DNA of 64,000 bases, from positions 16,028 to 80,027 of the forward strand of contig FOEK01000017.1 of assembly GCA_900110635.1 (NCBI GenBank), given 5' to 3'. Below the pieces are notes generated by a model. The model was not told the origin of the DNA. It was given only the letters and a program-made list of their open reading frames with translations, and searched no databases. The position numbers were made by a program, and so were the translations under genes. Position 1 is the first letter of the stretch; each line of letters opens with the position of its first letter. The DNA comes from Lachnospiraceae bacterium NE2001. Its GTDB lineage: Bacteria; Bacillota; Clostridia; Lachnospirales; Lachnospiraceae. Below are positions 27,323 through 36,735 of the stretch, one piece after another.

Positions 27323-27324
27323 GG

Positions 27325-27375
27325 ACACCTCATCAGTCAGCTTCGCTGACAGCTTCCCCTCAAGGGGAAGCCTTT
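27325..27375 (+). repeat. 51-bp double-hairpin repeat, copy 2
   Basis: It differs from the copy at 26441-26491 at a single base. It begins 3 bases after the stop of the repeat-containing membrane protein and ends in CCTTTT, so it may serve as its terminator. Confidence 0.9.
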
Positions 27376-27416
27376 TGATTTAGGAAGGTTGAGTATAAGA
27401 TTGGGGGACAAGGGGT

Positions 27417-29018
27417 ATGTTAACAAAGAATGTTCGTCAGATTATCCGTAAGGAAGGCTGGGTTAATCTGAAGCGTAAGTACTATTTGAATATTCTTATT
27501 ACATTCATTGTCTCAGTTATTATAAGTGGTGGTTATCAATTCGCGACGCGGACTAGTGGCACCCTGAATGATAATGCTATATCTACAACTGCGGAGCTGG
27601 TCGAGGCGGAGAGTGGTAACGGACTCCTGGGTAAGGATTCCAACCGTTCAAACGCCGAGACACTCAGGCAGTTTATTTTTAATATATTCGAGATTCAGGA
27701 CATCTCGGATCCAGACGATATTCCGACAACTTCCGAGAAGTATTACGGCGGAGTTGCATCGGTATTTGTAAATGAGATCTCTGGCAGCCAGTCCTTTATC
27801 TTCGGTATTCTAAATGGTGTGAATCAGCTGGCTTTCGGTGGCAAGATTGCCAGTTCCATCATTATCTTCATATTCGCTATCATTTCAATATTCATTTTCA
27901 TATTCTTTAAAAATGTAATAGTAGTGGGAAAGAATCGATATTTTCTGGAGCAGCGCCGTTATCACGGAACTGGTGCAGGGGAGCTTCTCTTCCCATATAA
28001 GAACAAGAGGCTGAAGAATATCGCTCTTGTTATGTTCGTCAGGTACATCTTTCAGGTACTGTGGAATCTTACCATCGTGGGCGGAATAATCAAGCGTTAC
28101 GAGTACTATCTGATTCCTTATGTAGTGGCTGAGAATCCATCTATCACTAGGAAAGAGGCCTTCGAACTGTCAAAGACTCTGATGATGGGCGAGAAGTGGA
28201 AATGCTTCGTTCTGGAGATGTCCCTCTTCCCGTGGTACATCCTGTCTTATCTGACATTTAATCTGTCCGGCCTTTTTTTCTCCGATGCCTATATCGAATG
28301 CGTCAAAGCTGAAATATATATGCAGATCCGAAATGCCAAGAAGGATGAGCTCCGCCTTGGTCTGAGGAAGCTGTTAAATGACGATCTGCTGGCCATAGAT
28401 CATATAGAAGAGACTGAGCATCCGTCGGGTGTTGAGGTCATGGATATCCCTCAGGTTTCGGTTCACGATCTGAAGTATGATTACAACAGAAGCTACCCAT
28501 TTATCTCTTTGGTACAGCTGTTCTTCACCTATTCGTTGGTCGGCTGGGTGTGGGAGGTGTTCTACTATATCGCTACCACAGGTATGGTGGTTAATCGTGG
28601 AACAATGCACGGACCTTGGCTACCTATTTATGGTGTCGGCGGAATCCTCATCATACTTCTCTTGAAGCCGCTGAGAGAGAAACCGGGACTTCTCTTCGCA
28701 GGTGCTGTTGTGGTCTGCGGAGTTGTGGAGTATGCAACTGCCTGGGCACTGGAAACCTTCCTGCATAAGAAATGGTGGGACTATACGGGATTCTTCCTCA
28801 ATATTCACGGCAGGGTCTGCTTCGAGGGACTTCTTGTATTCGGAATGGCTGGACTGGCATTTACCTATATCTTTTCACCGATGCTGGATGATTTCTACAA
28901 GGATAAGCTGGATATTAAGTATCGCCGCATTATTTGTATCATACTGATAGTGCTCTTTGTGGCTGATCTGGTGTGGTCCGTAATATCCCCAAACACTGGC
29001 GTTGGCGTCACCATGTAA
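27417..29018 (+). CDS. DUF975-like/CmpB-type membrane protein fusion
   Basis: This 533-aa integral membrane protein has two halves. Residues about 1-330 resemble DUF975 proteins: the N-terminal RQIIRKEGWVNLKRKYYLNIL pattern, several helices, and SREAFELSK-like wording at ITRKEAFELSKTLM. Residues about 355-525 match the putative ABC-transporter type IV family (CmpB, PF06541): FFTYSLVGWVWEVFYY, NRGTMHGPWLPIYGVGG, EYATAWALETFL and a KWWDYTGFFLNIHGRVC block. Function is unknown for both families. The fusion suggests they act together at the membrane. It is preceded by a 51-bp repeat. Confidence 0.82.
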   Translation: MLTKNVRQIIRKEGWVNLKRKYYLNILITFIVSVIISGGYQFATRTSGTLNDNAISTTAELVEAESGNGLLGKDSNRSNAETLRQFIFNIFEIQDISDPDDIPTTSEKYYGGVASVFVNEISGSQSFIFGILNGVNQLAFGGKIASSIIIFIFAIISIFIFIFFKNVIVVGKNRYFLEQRRYHGTGAGELLFPYKNKRLKNIALVMFVRYIFQVLWNLTIVGGIIKRYEYYLIPYVVAENPSITRKEAFELSKTLMMGEKWKCFVLEMSLFPWYILSYLTFNLSGLFFSDAYIECVKAEIYMQIRNAKKDELRLGLRKLLNDDLLAIDHIEETEHPSGVEVMDIPQVSVHDLKYDYNRSYPFISLVQLFFTYSLVGWVWEVFYYIATTGMVVNRGTMHGPWLPIYGVGGILIILLLKPLREKPGLLFAGAVVVCGVVEYATAWALETFLHKKWWDYTGFFLNIHGRVCFEGLLVFGMAGLAFTYIFSPMLDDFYKDKLDIKYRRIICIILIVLFVADLVWSVISPNTGVGVTM

Positions 29019-29172
29019 AAAAATACACGTAGTTTTCATTACCACCTTTCCTTTTGGATATAGTGTATGTTATTATAGCAATCGGCACGTGATACTTAAA
29101 AAGTTTTAACTAAAATCTTTTAATTATCTTACGGGTGTTTGTCACATTTTGAATAAAGGAGTTAATAAAGAA

Positions 29173-30783
29173 ATGAAGAATAAAGCGTATCCATATTGCA
29201 CACCACCTCAGATGAATAACCTGAAGGAGATGATCAACCGTCTCGCAGTTGAGAAGGCTGATGATACAGCATTTGTATATCCTTGTGAGAGTGGTGAAAT
29301 GCATAAGACGTACTACGATTTCAAGGAGGATGTATATGCATTTGGCGCTTGGATGTATAGCAAGAAGATAATCGATAAGCACGTTGCAATCGTAGGAGAG
29401 AATTCCTATGAGTGGCTGGTGGTTTTCCTTGCAGCAGTTTGCAGCGGTAATACTGCTCTTGGTATCGATAAGGGTCTTCCGGATGAGGAAATAATTGGTC
29501 TCGCTAAGATAGGAGAGGCTGATGTAGCATTTGCTACTGATACATATTTCAAAAAGGTTGAGAAGAAGGCTGCAAAGAAGGCTTATAATCTCAAGGATCT
29601 TGAAGATATTCTTACTGAGGGCCGCAAGCTTATCAGAGAAGGAAAGGGCAAGGCTTTTGAAGACTATGAGATAGAACTGGATAAGACTGCTGCTATTCTC
29701 TTTACATCAGGTACATCAGGCGTCAGCAAGGGTGTTGAGCTGACTAACAGAAATATTGCGTATGAGATAGTTCATACAAGTATGCTGTACGAGCCATATG
29801 GTGGAGTTCTGGCAGTGCTTCCATTTCACCATGCTCTTGGTCTCGTGGTTGGAATCCTTATGGTTATCAACTATGGACAGCCTATATATATCAACAAGAG
29901 TCTTAAGTATGTAAAGAAAAATATGGAAGAGTTTGGTCCTCAGACTATGTTCCTGGTTCCAATGTTTGTTGAGTTCTTCCACAAGCAGATCTGGGCTGAG
30001 GTTGCAAAGAAGGGCAAGACTCAGGCATTTAAGGGTCTTATGAAATCAACTGATATTCTGCTGAAGGCAGGCGTGGATGTAAGAAAGAAGACTTATGGTT
30101 CCATCCAGAAGGTATTTGGTGGAAATCTTGAGTATATCATCTGCGGTGGTGCTGCCCTTGATCCTATGTATGTAAAGGAGTTCAGAACCTGGGGTATAGA
30201 GATATTAAATGGTTACGGTGCTACCGAGTGTTCTCCTTGTACTGCTGTTAACAGACAGCATTTTCGCAAGGACGGCAGTGTAGGCCAGCTTGTTCCAGGT
30301 ATCGAGGTTAAGACAACTGACGAGGGCGAGCTTTGCTTCAAGGGTGACCTGGTAATGAAGGGCTACTACAAGAATCCTGAGGCTACGGCTGAGGCACTTG
30401 AGGATGGCTGGTATCACACAGGTGACCTTGGATATGTGGATGATGATGACTTTATCTATCTGACAGGACGTAAGAAGAACCTTATCATTCTCAGTAACGG
30501 CGAGAATATCTCTCCAGAGGAGCTGGAGATGGATATCGCAAGAGATGATGCAGTTCAGGAGGTTCTGGTATACGACGAGGACGGCAAGATAGTTGCTGAG
30601 ATCTTCCCAGTTGAGGAGCATTTCGGCGATACAGAATACTTCGAGAAGCTGAAGAACAAGGTTAACAAGGGAAGACCTCTGTACAAGCAGGTTGCCCGCG
30701 TGAAGCTTCGCGAGGAAGAGTTTATCAAGAATGCCAGCATGAAGATAGTTCGTTACAAGAACATCCCTGGCTACAACAAATAA
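29173..30783 (+). CDS. AMP-forming acyl-CoA synthetase
   Basis: It activates a carboxylic acid, probably a long-chain fatty acid, through an acyl-adenylate to acyl-CoA (ANL superfamily). Seen in order: the phosphate loop LFTSGTSGVSKGVEL (A3), GYGATECSP (A5), YHTGDLGYVDDDDF (A7), GRKKNLIILSNGENISPEE (A8), and the A10 lysine in NASMKIVRYKN. The 536-aa length is somewhat shorter than typical long-chain enzymes. The ATG at 29173 is preceded by AAAGGAG; a TTG at 29149 has no site. It is monocistronic with a strong terminator. Codon bias suggests good expression. Confidence 0.92.
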   Translation: MKNKAYPYCTPPQMNNLKEMINRLAVEKADDTAFVYPCESGEMHKTYYDFKEDVYAFGAWMYSKKIIDKHVAIVGENSYEWLVVFLAAVCSGNTALGIDKGLPDEEIIGLAKIGEADVAFATDTYFKKVEKKAAKKAYNLKDLEDILTEGRKLIREGKGKAFEDYEIELDKTAAILFTSGTSGVSKGVELTNRNIAYEIVHTSMLYEPYGGVLAVLPFHHALGLVVGILMVINYGQPIYINKSLKYVKKNMEEFGPQTMFLVPMFVEFFHKQIWAEVAKKGKTQAFKGLMKSTDILLKAGVDVRKKTYGSIQKVFGGNLEYIICGGAALDPMYVKEFRTWGIEILNGYGATECSPCTAVNRQHFRKDGSVGQLVPGIEVKTTDEGELCFKGDLVMKGYYKNPEATAEALEDGWYHTGDLGYVDDDDFIYLTGRKKNLIILSNGENISPEELEMDIARDDAVQEVLVYDEDGKIVAEIFPVEEHFGDTEYFEKLKNKVNKGRPLYKQVARVKLREEEFIKNASMKIVRYKNIPGYNK

Positions 30784-30800
30784 TTATATGTGTGAGTAGA

Positions 30801-30839
30801 AATGTGTGAGTGGACGTTGTTCCCCTCACACATTTTTTG
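30801..30839 (+). terminator. terminator of the acyl-CoA synthetase gene
   Basis: The 10-bp stem AATGTGTGAG/CTCACACATT is followed by a run of six Ts. Confidence 0.85.
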
Positions 30840-30846
30840 TTTTACG

Positions 30847-30876
30847 TTGCAAGTGTGGGCGACATTGATGTATAAT
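30847..30876 (+). promoter_or_regulatory. promoter of the Na/Pi cotransporter gene
   Basis: TTGCAA (30847-30852), an 18-base spacer and a perfect TATAAT (30871-30876) lie 67 bases before the cotransporter start. Confidence 0.7.
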
Positions 30877-30942
30877 ATACATTCGGACTAGACTGTGATT
30901 ATTAGGTGTCAGGTTACGTATAACTCACAAGGAGTTTTATAA

Positions 30943-33075
30943 ATGGACATTATTTCGATATTACAACTTTTAGGAGGTATCGGACTCTTCCTTTTCGGTA
31001 TGAGCCAGATGAGTTCGTCTCTTGAGAAGCTTACTGGATCAGGACTTGAGAGAATCCTTGAAACTGTTACAACAAGTAAAAAGAAGGGCGTTGGAACCAT
31101 AAAGGGCTGGGCCTTTGGTATGGGTGTGACTGGTATCATCCAGAGCTCCGCCGCTACTACCATAATGCTTGTGGGCTTTGTTAACGCTGGAATTATGAAG
31201 GTTGCCCAGGCTATGCCTGTTGTCTTCGGTTCAAATGTTGGTAGTACTGTAACTGCTCAGATCCTCCGTCTTGGTGATATCGGCGATGACAATCTGATAC
31301 TGCAGCTGCTGAAGCCTGCATCATTTGCTCCGATGCTGGTGGGTATTGGTGCATTTGTCATTCTATTTACTAAGAATAAAAATGCTAAAAATATTGCAGG
31401 CATCCTGGTGGGACTTGGCATGCTCTTCTATGGTATGACACTTATGGAGGGCGTTTTCGCACCCCTTAAGGAGAGCGAGAAGTTCCAGTCTCTCTTTACA
31501 TCCTTTGAGAATCCTCTTCTCGGCATCCTCATCGGACTTGTTATAACTGTTATCCTGCAGAGCTCCAATGCGTCAGTCGGTATCCTGCAGGCTCTTTCCG
31601 CCACAGGTTCCATATCCAATGCGGTTGCTATCCCTATTATTATAGGATGTAACCTTGGAAAATGCTCCACCACAGTTATCGGCGGAATCGGCGCAAACAG
31701 AAAGGCTAAGCGACTTATCATAGGTTACCTTTTCTTCAATATTTTTGGTGCGCTGTTCTTTACTGTAATTCTTTATATATTAAATGCAACAGTTGGGCTT
31801 CCATTTTTAACTAATACTGTGAATCGAAGCAACATCGCTACACTTCACCTCCTGTTTAACTTACTGACAAGCCTTATACTTCTGCCATTTTCCAAGCAGG
31901 TATCTGAGTTTACAGAGAAGGTTGTTGGTGGCGACGAGGAGCGTCCTGAGGATATCGAGCTGTCCAAGCTGGATGACATGCTGCTGAATACTCCAACCAT
32001 TGCGCTGGAACAGTGTAAATCTCTCATCCACAAGATGAGCGAGGCCATAATGGAAAACTACGAGCTGGCCACAAGCATGATTTACGAGTATGACGAGACC
32101 AAGCTTCCTCGTATGGAGGAAAATGAGTCCTTTATTGATAAATGTGAGACAGTCCTTTCGACATACATAGTTCGTATCGACCGTAAGCGTCTGACTCCGG
32201 ATGATAAGCTCACAGCTTACGAGATTCTTAACTCCATCGGAGACTTTGAGCGAATGGGCGACTACTGTATGAATATCGCATACGTTGCCCGGGACAAGAA
32301 CGAGCAGGATATACATTTCTCACCTGTTGGACATAAAGAGGTTGAGGACATAATTGCTGCTGTAAAATATACGCTGGAGACTACATTTAAGGCCTTTACC
32401 ACAGATGATGTAAATCTTGCTGTAAGAGTTGATCCTCTGTCGGAGACCATCGATGAGCTGAAGGAGATCATCAAGTCTCACCACGTTGAGAGACTTCAGG
32501 AGGGCATCTGCAGCATCGCTGGTGGTGTTTCGCTCTTTGATCTGGTTAACAGCTTTGAGCGTATCGCGTCTCACGCAGCAAATGTATCTCTTCATGTTAT
32601 AAAGAAGGTTCGTCGTGATGACGAGTTCGATGAGATGCACGGTCACGCAAATGACAGCCACAGCGAAGAGTACAAGGCACTGTACCGTTACTATGAGTCA
32701 CAGTACATTGATCCAATACTTAGGGAAAATGTTGAAGATCTGATCCAGCAGGCTGAGGCTGAGAAGGCTGCCAGAGAGGCGGCTGAAGCAACGAAGAAGT
32801 CGAAGGAATCCGAGAAGAAGTCAGATCTTAAGTCTAAGCTTGATGCCAAAACGAAGGAGAAGAGTGGTAAGACAAAGACTGAAAAGAAGTCAGACGGCAA
32901 GTCGGATAGCAAATCAGACAAGAAGTTGGATGCTAAGTCGGATAGCAAATCAGACAAGAAGTCGGATGCTAAGTCAGACAGCAAATCAGATAAGAAGTCA
33001 GACGGCAAGTCTGATAAGAAACAGGACAAGAAGGACGGAAAAGACGACAAGAAGTCAGATAATAATAAAAAGTAA
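30943..33075 (+). CDS. Na+/Pi cotransporter (NptA type) with PhoU-like domain and charged repeat tail
   Basis: The membrane domain (about residues 1-315) has the duplicated Na_Pi_cotrans signatures: GVTGIIQSSAATTIMLVGFVN and GLVITVILQSSNASVGILQALS, each with the QSS core that binds Na+ and phosphate. A PhoU-like helical domain (about 345-555) follows in the cytoplasm. Residues about 610-710 are a low-complexity Lys/Ser/Asp tail with three to four 12-residue units (DAKSDSKSDKKS), visible as 36-bp DNA repeats at about 32890-33010. The tail is unusual for the family and its role is unknown. ACAAGGAG precedes the ATG. The MoxR gene follows 44 bases later. Confidence 0.93.
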   Translation: MDIISILQLLGGIGLFLFGMSQMSSSLEKLTGSGLERILETVTTSKKKGVGTIKGWAFGMGVTGIIQSSAATTIMLVGFVNAGIMKVAQAMPVVFGSNVGSTVTAQILRLGDIGDDNLILQLLKPASFAPMLVGIGAFVILFTKNKNAKNIAGILVGLGMLFYGMTLMEGVFAPLKESEKFQSLFTSFENPLLGILIGLVITVILQSSNASVGILQALSATGSISNAVAIPIIIGCNLGKCSTTVIGGIGANRKAKRLIIGYLFFNIFGALFFTVILYILNATVGLPFLTNTVNRSNIATLHLLFNLLTSLILLPFSKQVSEFTEKVVGGDEERPEDIELSKLDDMLLNTPTIALEQCKSLIHKMSEAIMENYELATSMIYEYDETKLPRMEENESFIDKCETVLSTYIVRIDRKRLTPDDKLTAYEILNSIGDFERMGDYCMNIAYVARDKNEQDIHFSPVGHKEVEDIIAAVKYTLETTFKAFTTDDVNLAVRVDPLSETIDELKEIIKSHHVERLQEGICSIAGGVSLFDLVNSFERIASHAANVSLHVIKKVRRDDEFDEMHGHANDSHSEEYKALYRYYESQYIDPILRENVEDLIQQAEAEKAAREAAEATKKSKESEKKSDLKSKLDAKTKEKSGKTKTEKKSDGKSDSKSDKKLDAKSDSKSDKKSDAKSDSKSDKKSDGKSDKKQDKKDGKDDKKSDNNKK

Positions 33076-33119
33076 CATCGCGTAACAAGGGTTATGTGAT
33101 GCAAAAAAGGAGAGGAATT

Positions 33120-34124
33120 ATGTCTAACTATAATACTGGTACCACAGCTATTTCACAGGAGGAGTTCAACTACGCCCAGGAGGTTATCAAGAAGCTGTCT
33201 GCTTATTATGATGGCAAGGTTGTAGGTCAGCAGAATCTGAAGTTCGCGCTGGTTGCATCCATCATCGCAGACGGACATATCTTAATAGAGTCCGTGCCTG
33301 GACTGGCTAAGACAACCGCTGCAAAGACTATATCAGATGCGGTTGATGGAAAGTTCGCGCGAATCCAGTGTACTCCGGACCTTCTTCCAAGTGATATCAT
33401 CGGTACTCAGGTTTATAACCAGGCAACAGGAAAGTTCGATACAACCCTTGGTCCTGTATTTGCCAACTTCGTTCTTTTGGACGAGATTAACCGTTCAAGT
33501 GCAAAGACCCAGAGTGCCATGCTTGAGGCTATGCAGGAGAGACAGGTTACAATCGGTGGCGAGTCATACAAGATGCCAGGCGATGTATTTATAGTTATTG
33601 CAACTCAGAACCCTATCGAGCAGGAGGGTACCTACCTTCTGTCAGAAGCTCAGACAGACCGTTTCCTTATCAAGGAGAAGATTACCTACCCAACACCTGA
33701 TGAGGAGGCTGAAATCCTGAACCGTATCGAGTCAGGTGCCATAAAGAAGACACCTTCAGTGCTTTCAATTAAGGACGTAGATAATCTTCAGAGCATAGCT
33801 GAAAAGGTTTATGTGGATGCAGCAATAAAGAAATATATATCATTTATCGTAGATGCAACAAGACACGCTGAGAAGGTTCTGCCGCAGGAGCTGAGCCGTT
33901 ACGTAAAGATGGGTGCCAGCCCACGTGCTTCTATTGCATTTATGAAGATTGCTAAGGCAGTAGCACTTATATATGGACGTACCTACGTAACACCAGACGA
34001 TGTAAAGCTGCTTCGTCATCAGGTGCTTCGCCACAGAGTTGAGCTGAACTACGCAGCTATTGCTGACAACGTAACAGTTGAAACAATCATCGACCGTATC
34101 GTGGGTGCAATCCAGACCCCATAA
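33120..34124 (+). CDS. MoxR-family AAA+ ATPase
   Basis: It is a chaperone-like ATPase that typically works with the DUF58 and VWA proteins encoded next to it. The Walker A is the MoxR variant SVPGLAKTTAAKT (about residues 60-72), Walker B is FVLLDEINRSS, sensor 1 is VIATQNPIEQEGTY, and the sensor 2 region contains GASPRASIAFMK. The ATG at 33120 follows AAAGGAGAGG; an in-frame start 24 bases upstream is inferior. It is the first gene of a MoxR-DUF58-(159 aa)-VWA-VWA-TPR cluster, the Bat-type layout of other bacteria. Its role in envelope or stress physiology is inferred from family members. Confidence 0.93.
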   Translation: MSNYNTGTTAISQEEFNYAQEVIKKLSAYYDGKVVGQQNLKFALVASIIADGHILIESVPGLAKTTAAKTISDAVDGKFARIQCTPDLLPSDIIGTQVYNQATGKFDTTLGPVFANFVLLDEINRSSAKTQSAMLEAMQERQVTIGGESYKMPGDVFIVIATQNPIEQEGTYLLSEAQTDRFLIKEKITYPTPDEEAEILNRIESGAIKKTPSVLSIKDVDNLQSIAEKVYVDAAIKKYISFIVDATRHAEKVLPQELSRYVKMGASPRASIAFMKIAKAVALIYGRTYVTPDDVKLLRHQVLRHRVELNYAAIADNVTVETIIDRIVGAIQTP

Positions 34125-34143
34125 CGCCAAGACAGGGGACAGC

Positions 34144-34228
34144 AAGACAGGGGACGGTTCTCTGTCTTAAGTATTTGATAACATATGAGTTATAGAAAAA
34201 CGGAAGACAGAGAACCGTCCCCTGTCTT
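34144..34228. repeat. pair of 25-bp GACAG-type repeats in inverted orientation
   Basis: The unit at 34144-34168 is the exact reverse complement of the unit at 34204-34228, with a 35-base A+T-rich spacer between them. Each unit is itself partly palindromic (AAGACAG/CTGTCTT ends). The pair lies between moxR and the DUF58 gene without ending the cluster, so either the transcript reads through or a promoter lies here. Confidence 0.9.
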
Positions 34229-34242
34229 GTTCAGTGGAAAGT

Positions 34243-35118
34243 ATGGATTATGATTATCTGGCGCGTATTAAGGCGTCTATAAGTTTATATACGAGGAAGA
34301 AGACCTCCAACATCCTGGATGGTGAGTTCGGCTCTATCTATCGTGGCCGAAGCTTCGATTTTGATGATCTCCGTGAGTATGTCTATGGTGACAGCGTCCG
34401 TGACATTGACTGGAAATCATCCTCGAAGACGGGGCGTGTTCTGATCCGCAGATACATTGCGGACAAGAAGCACAACATCCTGTTCGTCGGCGATGCGGGA
34501 GCAAAGTTTCGTGGTGACACCGATAAGGGTGAGGCTAAGACAGCCATCGCTCTGAATGTACTGGGTACTATCAGCTATCTGGTGAACGACCACGGCGATG
34601 ACTATGCCCTTCTAACAAGTACGGATAAGGGCTACGATTTCAGCTTCTTCAAGTCAGGAAAGCAGCATTTGGAGAGTCTGCTTCTTAGATATGAGAAATG
34701 TCTCGCAGAGGAGGAGGCAAAGCCGCTTTCCGGAACTCTGGACTATATAGCTGAGAATATCAGACGTAAAATGATAATATTTATCATCACAGATATGGAG
34801 GGACTTGCCCAGCTGGAGGAAAGTCTTCTAAAGAAGCTTACCGTTATGAATGATGTAATGGTGATCAACATTGAAGATGCATATCTGACTGGTGATAACC
34901 TCTATGATCTGGATAATAAGAGCTACGAGCGTGACTATATGCTTCACGATAAGAAGCTTCATCAGGCCGAGCTGGCAGAGCGTGCATCCAGGAAAAAGAA
35001 GACAAATGAGCTCTTTAAGAAGTATCAGATCAGTATGGTGGATATAAGCCGTGAAGGCGATGTAGTAGATAAGATAGTGGAGCTTTTCGAAAGGCACAGG
35101 AATGAAAACATCGGTTGA
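34243..35118 (+). CDS. DUF58 protein
   Basis: This 291-aa protein has the DUF58 hallmark near the N-terminus, FDDLREYVYGDSVRDIDWKSSSKTGRVLIRRY, and a VWA-like fold after it; HNILFVGDAG occupies the MIDAS strand but lacks the usual DxSxS. It has no transmembrane helix, unlike many DUF58 proteins. It presumably works with the MoxR ATPase. The start is uncertain (ATG 34243 or GTG 34234) because a dispersed repeat lies where the ribosome binding site should be. It overlaps the next gene by 17 bases. Confidence 0.9.
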   Translation: MDYDYLARIKASISLYTRKKTSNILDGEFGSIYRGRSFDFDDLREYVYGDSVRDIDWKSSSKTGRVLIRRYIADKKHNILFVGDAGAKFRGDTDKGEAKTAIALNVLGTISYLVNDHGDDYALLTSTDKGYDFSFFKSGKQHLESLLLRYEKCLAEEEAKPLSGTLDYIAENIRRKMIIFIITDMEGLAQLEESLLKKLTVMNDVMVINIEDAYLTGDNLYDLDNKSYERDYMLHDKKLHQAELAERASRKKKTNELFKKYQISMVDISREGDVVDKIVELFERHRNENIG

Positions 35119-35581
35119 GTTACAACCTCCTTTCGCATATATGATCATCTGGATCATTCTTTCAGTAGTGGTGATCGCGGCAGTTATATTTGCCCAGGTT
35201 TACCTTAGAAAGAAGCTGGGTGAAAGGCTGAAGAAAGAGAAGAAGCTGAAGATGAAGCGAATCTCAGAAGCGACTCTTGAGGGCAAGAAGAAGAAATATC
35301 TTGCTGAGCTGTCATATATCGAGACGGATCTTGTTAATAATAAAATAACTATAAGAGAGTCATACCAGAAAATCAGTCACACCATACGTATGTTCGTATT
35401 CGAAGTGACTGGCATCAAGGTACAGCATTACACGCTGACTGAGATAAGAAGGGTAAATATCCCTCAGCTCACTAACCTTGTGAGAGAGTACTATGAGCCA
35501 GAGTTCGCCCGTGAGACAAGAGCGGACGTAAGAGCCTCTATCTTTAGGACGAGGGCGCTCATTGAGGGATGGCGTAAATAA
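35102..35581 (+). CDS. DUF4381-like membrane protein of the MoxR cluster
   Basis: The protein has 159 aa. A single transmembrane helix (residues about 11-35) follows a short N-terminal PPFAYMI segment. A Lys-rich linker and a cytoplasmic helical domain (55-159) come next, with RESYQKISHTIRMFVFEVTG, the pattern found in DUF4381-type proteins of Bat clusters. It overlaps the DUF58 gene by 17 bases, so translation is coupled. It probably anchors or links the cytoplasmic and membrane parts of the complex. The family assignment rests on context and a weak pattern. Confidence 0.8.
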   Translation: MKTSVELQPPFAYMIIWIILSVVVIAAVIFAQVYLRKKLGERLKKEKKLKMKRISEATLEGKKKKYLAELSYIETDLVNNKITIRESYQKISHTIRMFVFEVTGIKVQHYTLTEIRRVNIPQLTNLVREYYEPEFARETRADVRASIFRTRALIEGWRK

Positions 35582-35631
35582 AGTAAGTTATTTCAAAGCC
35601 TGCTCTAATATAAAAGGCTGGAGGAAGTAAT

Positions 35632-36735
35632 ATGCATTTTATACATCCACTGGTGCTGAAGATTGGCATTCCGGTTCTCGTTGCTGCCATCATCGCACTT
35701 CACGTGATTAAAAGGAAAACTAAATATCATGGTGGAATAAAAGCAGCCAACACAAGCTTCGTAAAGGGGCTTGATACCTATCGCAATAGAAAGAATCTGT
35801 ATACCTTTGTTTCTATTGTCATGGAGGTGTGCCTCGTGGCAAGTCTTGTGTCGTCCCTTGTTCTTATTGCACGTCCTTCCAAGAAGGAGACCGTCAACAA
35901 CGGAACGAAGAAGAGAGATATCTTCCTATGTATGGACGTATCTTATTCGATATATGAGTTAAATGCTGATCTTGTGGATAGTCTTCAGGAGGTGGTTGCA
36001 GGTCTTGATGGCGACCGCTTTGGAGTCTGCATTTACAACACATCAACAGTGCTGTACGTTCCAATGACGGATGACTATGATTTCGTAATTCAGAAGCTGG
36101 AGGACATCAAGGAATATTTTGCACTCCAGAAGGAATATATGGAGAAGTACTATAACGCATCTACGGGCTATATGGAGTACAACACCAGCGAGTACGAGGA
36201 GTTCAAGGAGTACCAGGATAAGCTGGATTACTACGACGCAGGAACACTTGTTAGTAATTACACCAAGGGTAGTTCTCTTATTGGCGAAGGACTTGCATCT
36301 TGTATGTACAGCTTCCCGAGACTGGACGATGAGGACAGAACCCGTATCATAATAATGTCCACAGATAATGCTCAGGAGGAGCTGACAAAGCCACTTGTTG
36401 AGCTGGATGAGGCCGCTGATCTGTGCAAGAAGAATGATATCAAGGTTTACGGTATCTTCCCTAACAGAGACAGCTGGAGCGGAATGAATTCAACTGATTA
36501 TGTGAGCTGTGAAAATGAACTGAAGGCTAATGTTGAAAAAACCGGCGGTGAGTTCTACAAGCAGAGCTCCACACTTTCAGTTGATGAAATAGTAGCAGAT
36601 ATTGAGGCGGAGGAGGCCCTTGAGGTCGAGGAGGTAACGATCACCAAGGTGGTTGATAAGCCTGCTATCCCAATCGTGATACTGATTATCTCGATTTCTA
36701 TTATGCTGATCATGGGACTGGTGATAAGAGTATGA
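35632..36735 (+). CDS. VWA-domain membrane protein (BatA-like)
   Basis: An N-terminal hydrophobic helix (about 8-24) and a second one (about 62-82) are followed by a von Willebrand A domain. Its metal-ion site begins DVSYSIYE (DxSxS), and a second MIDAS element lies near the GSSLIGEG segment. A final transmembrane helix is at about 343-365. BatA/B proteins present a VWA domain to the outside and associate with MoxR ATPases. GGAGGAAG precedes the ATG. An insertion of about 45 Tyr/Glu-rich residues (around 160-205) interrupts the VWA domain. The stop overlaps the next start (ATGA). Confidence 0.9.
   Translation: MHFIHPLVLKIGIPVLVAAIIALHVIKRKTKYHGGIKAANTSFVKGLDTYRNRKNLYTFVSIVMEVCLVASLVSSLVLIARPSKKETVNNGTKKRDIFLCMDVSYSIYELNADLVDSLQEVVAGLDGDRFGVCIYNTSTVLYVPMTDDYDFVIQKLEDIKEYFALQKEYMEKYYNASTGYMEYNTSEYEEFKEYQDKLDYYDAGTLVSNYTKGSSLIGEGLASCMYSFPRLDDEDRTRIIIMSTDNAQEELTKPLVELDEAADLCKKNDIKVYGIFPNRDSWSGMNSTDYVSCENELKANVEKTGGEFYKQSSTLSVDEIVADIEAEEALEVEEVTITKVVDKPAIPIVILIISISIMLIMGLVIRV

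Noticed and set aside
32691..33104. Long minus-strand frame opposite the cotransporter tail
   Set aside because: Its Ser/Leu/Asp repeats are the mirror of the Lys/Ser/Asp-coding repeats; there is no ribosome binding site.
34144..34228. Terminator ending the MoxR transcript
   Set aside because: The inverted pair could form a hairpin, but cluster logic favours continuity into the DUF58 gene and identical units occur at many positions; kept only as a repeat.
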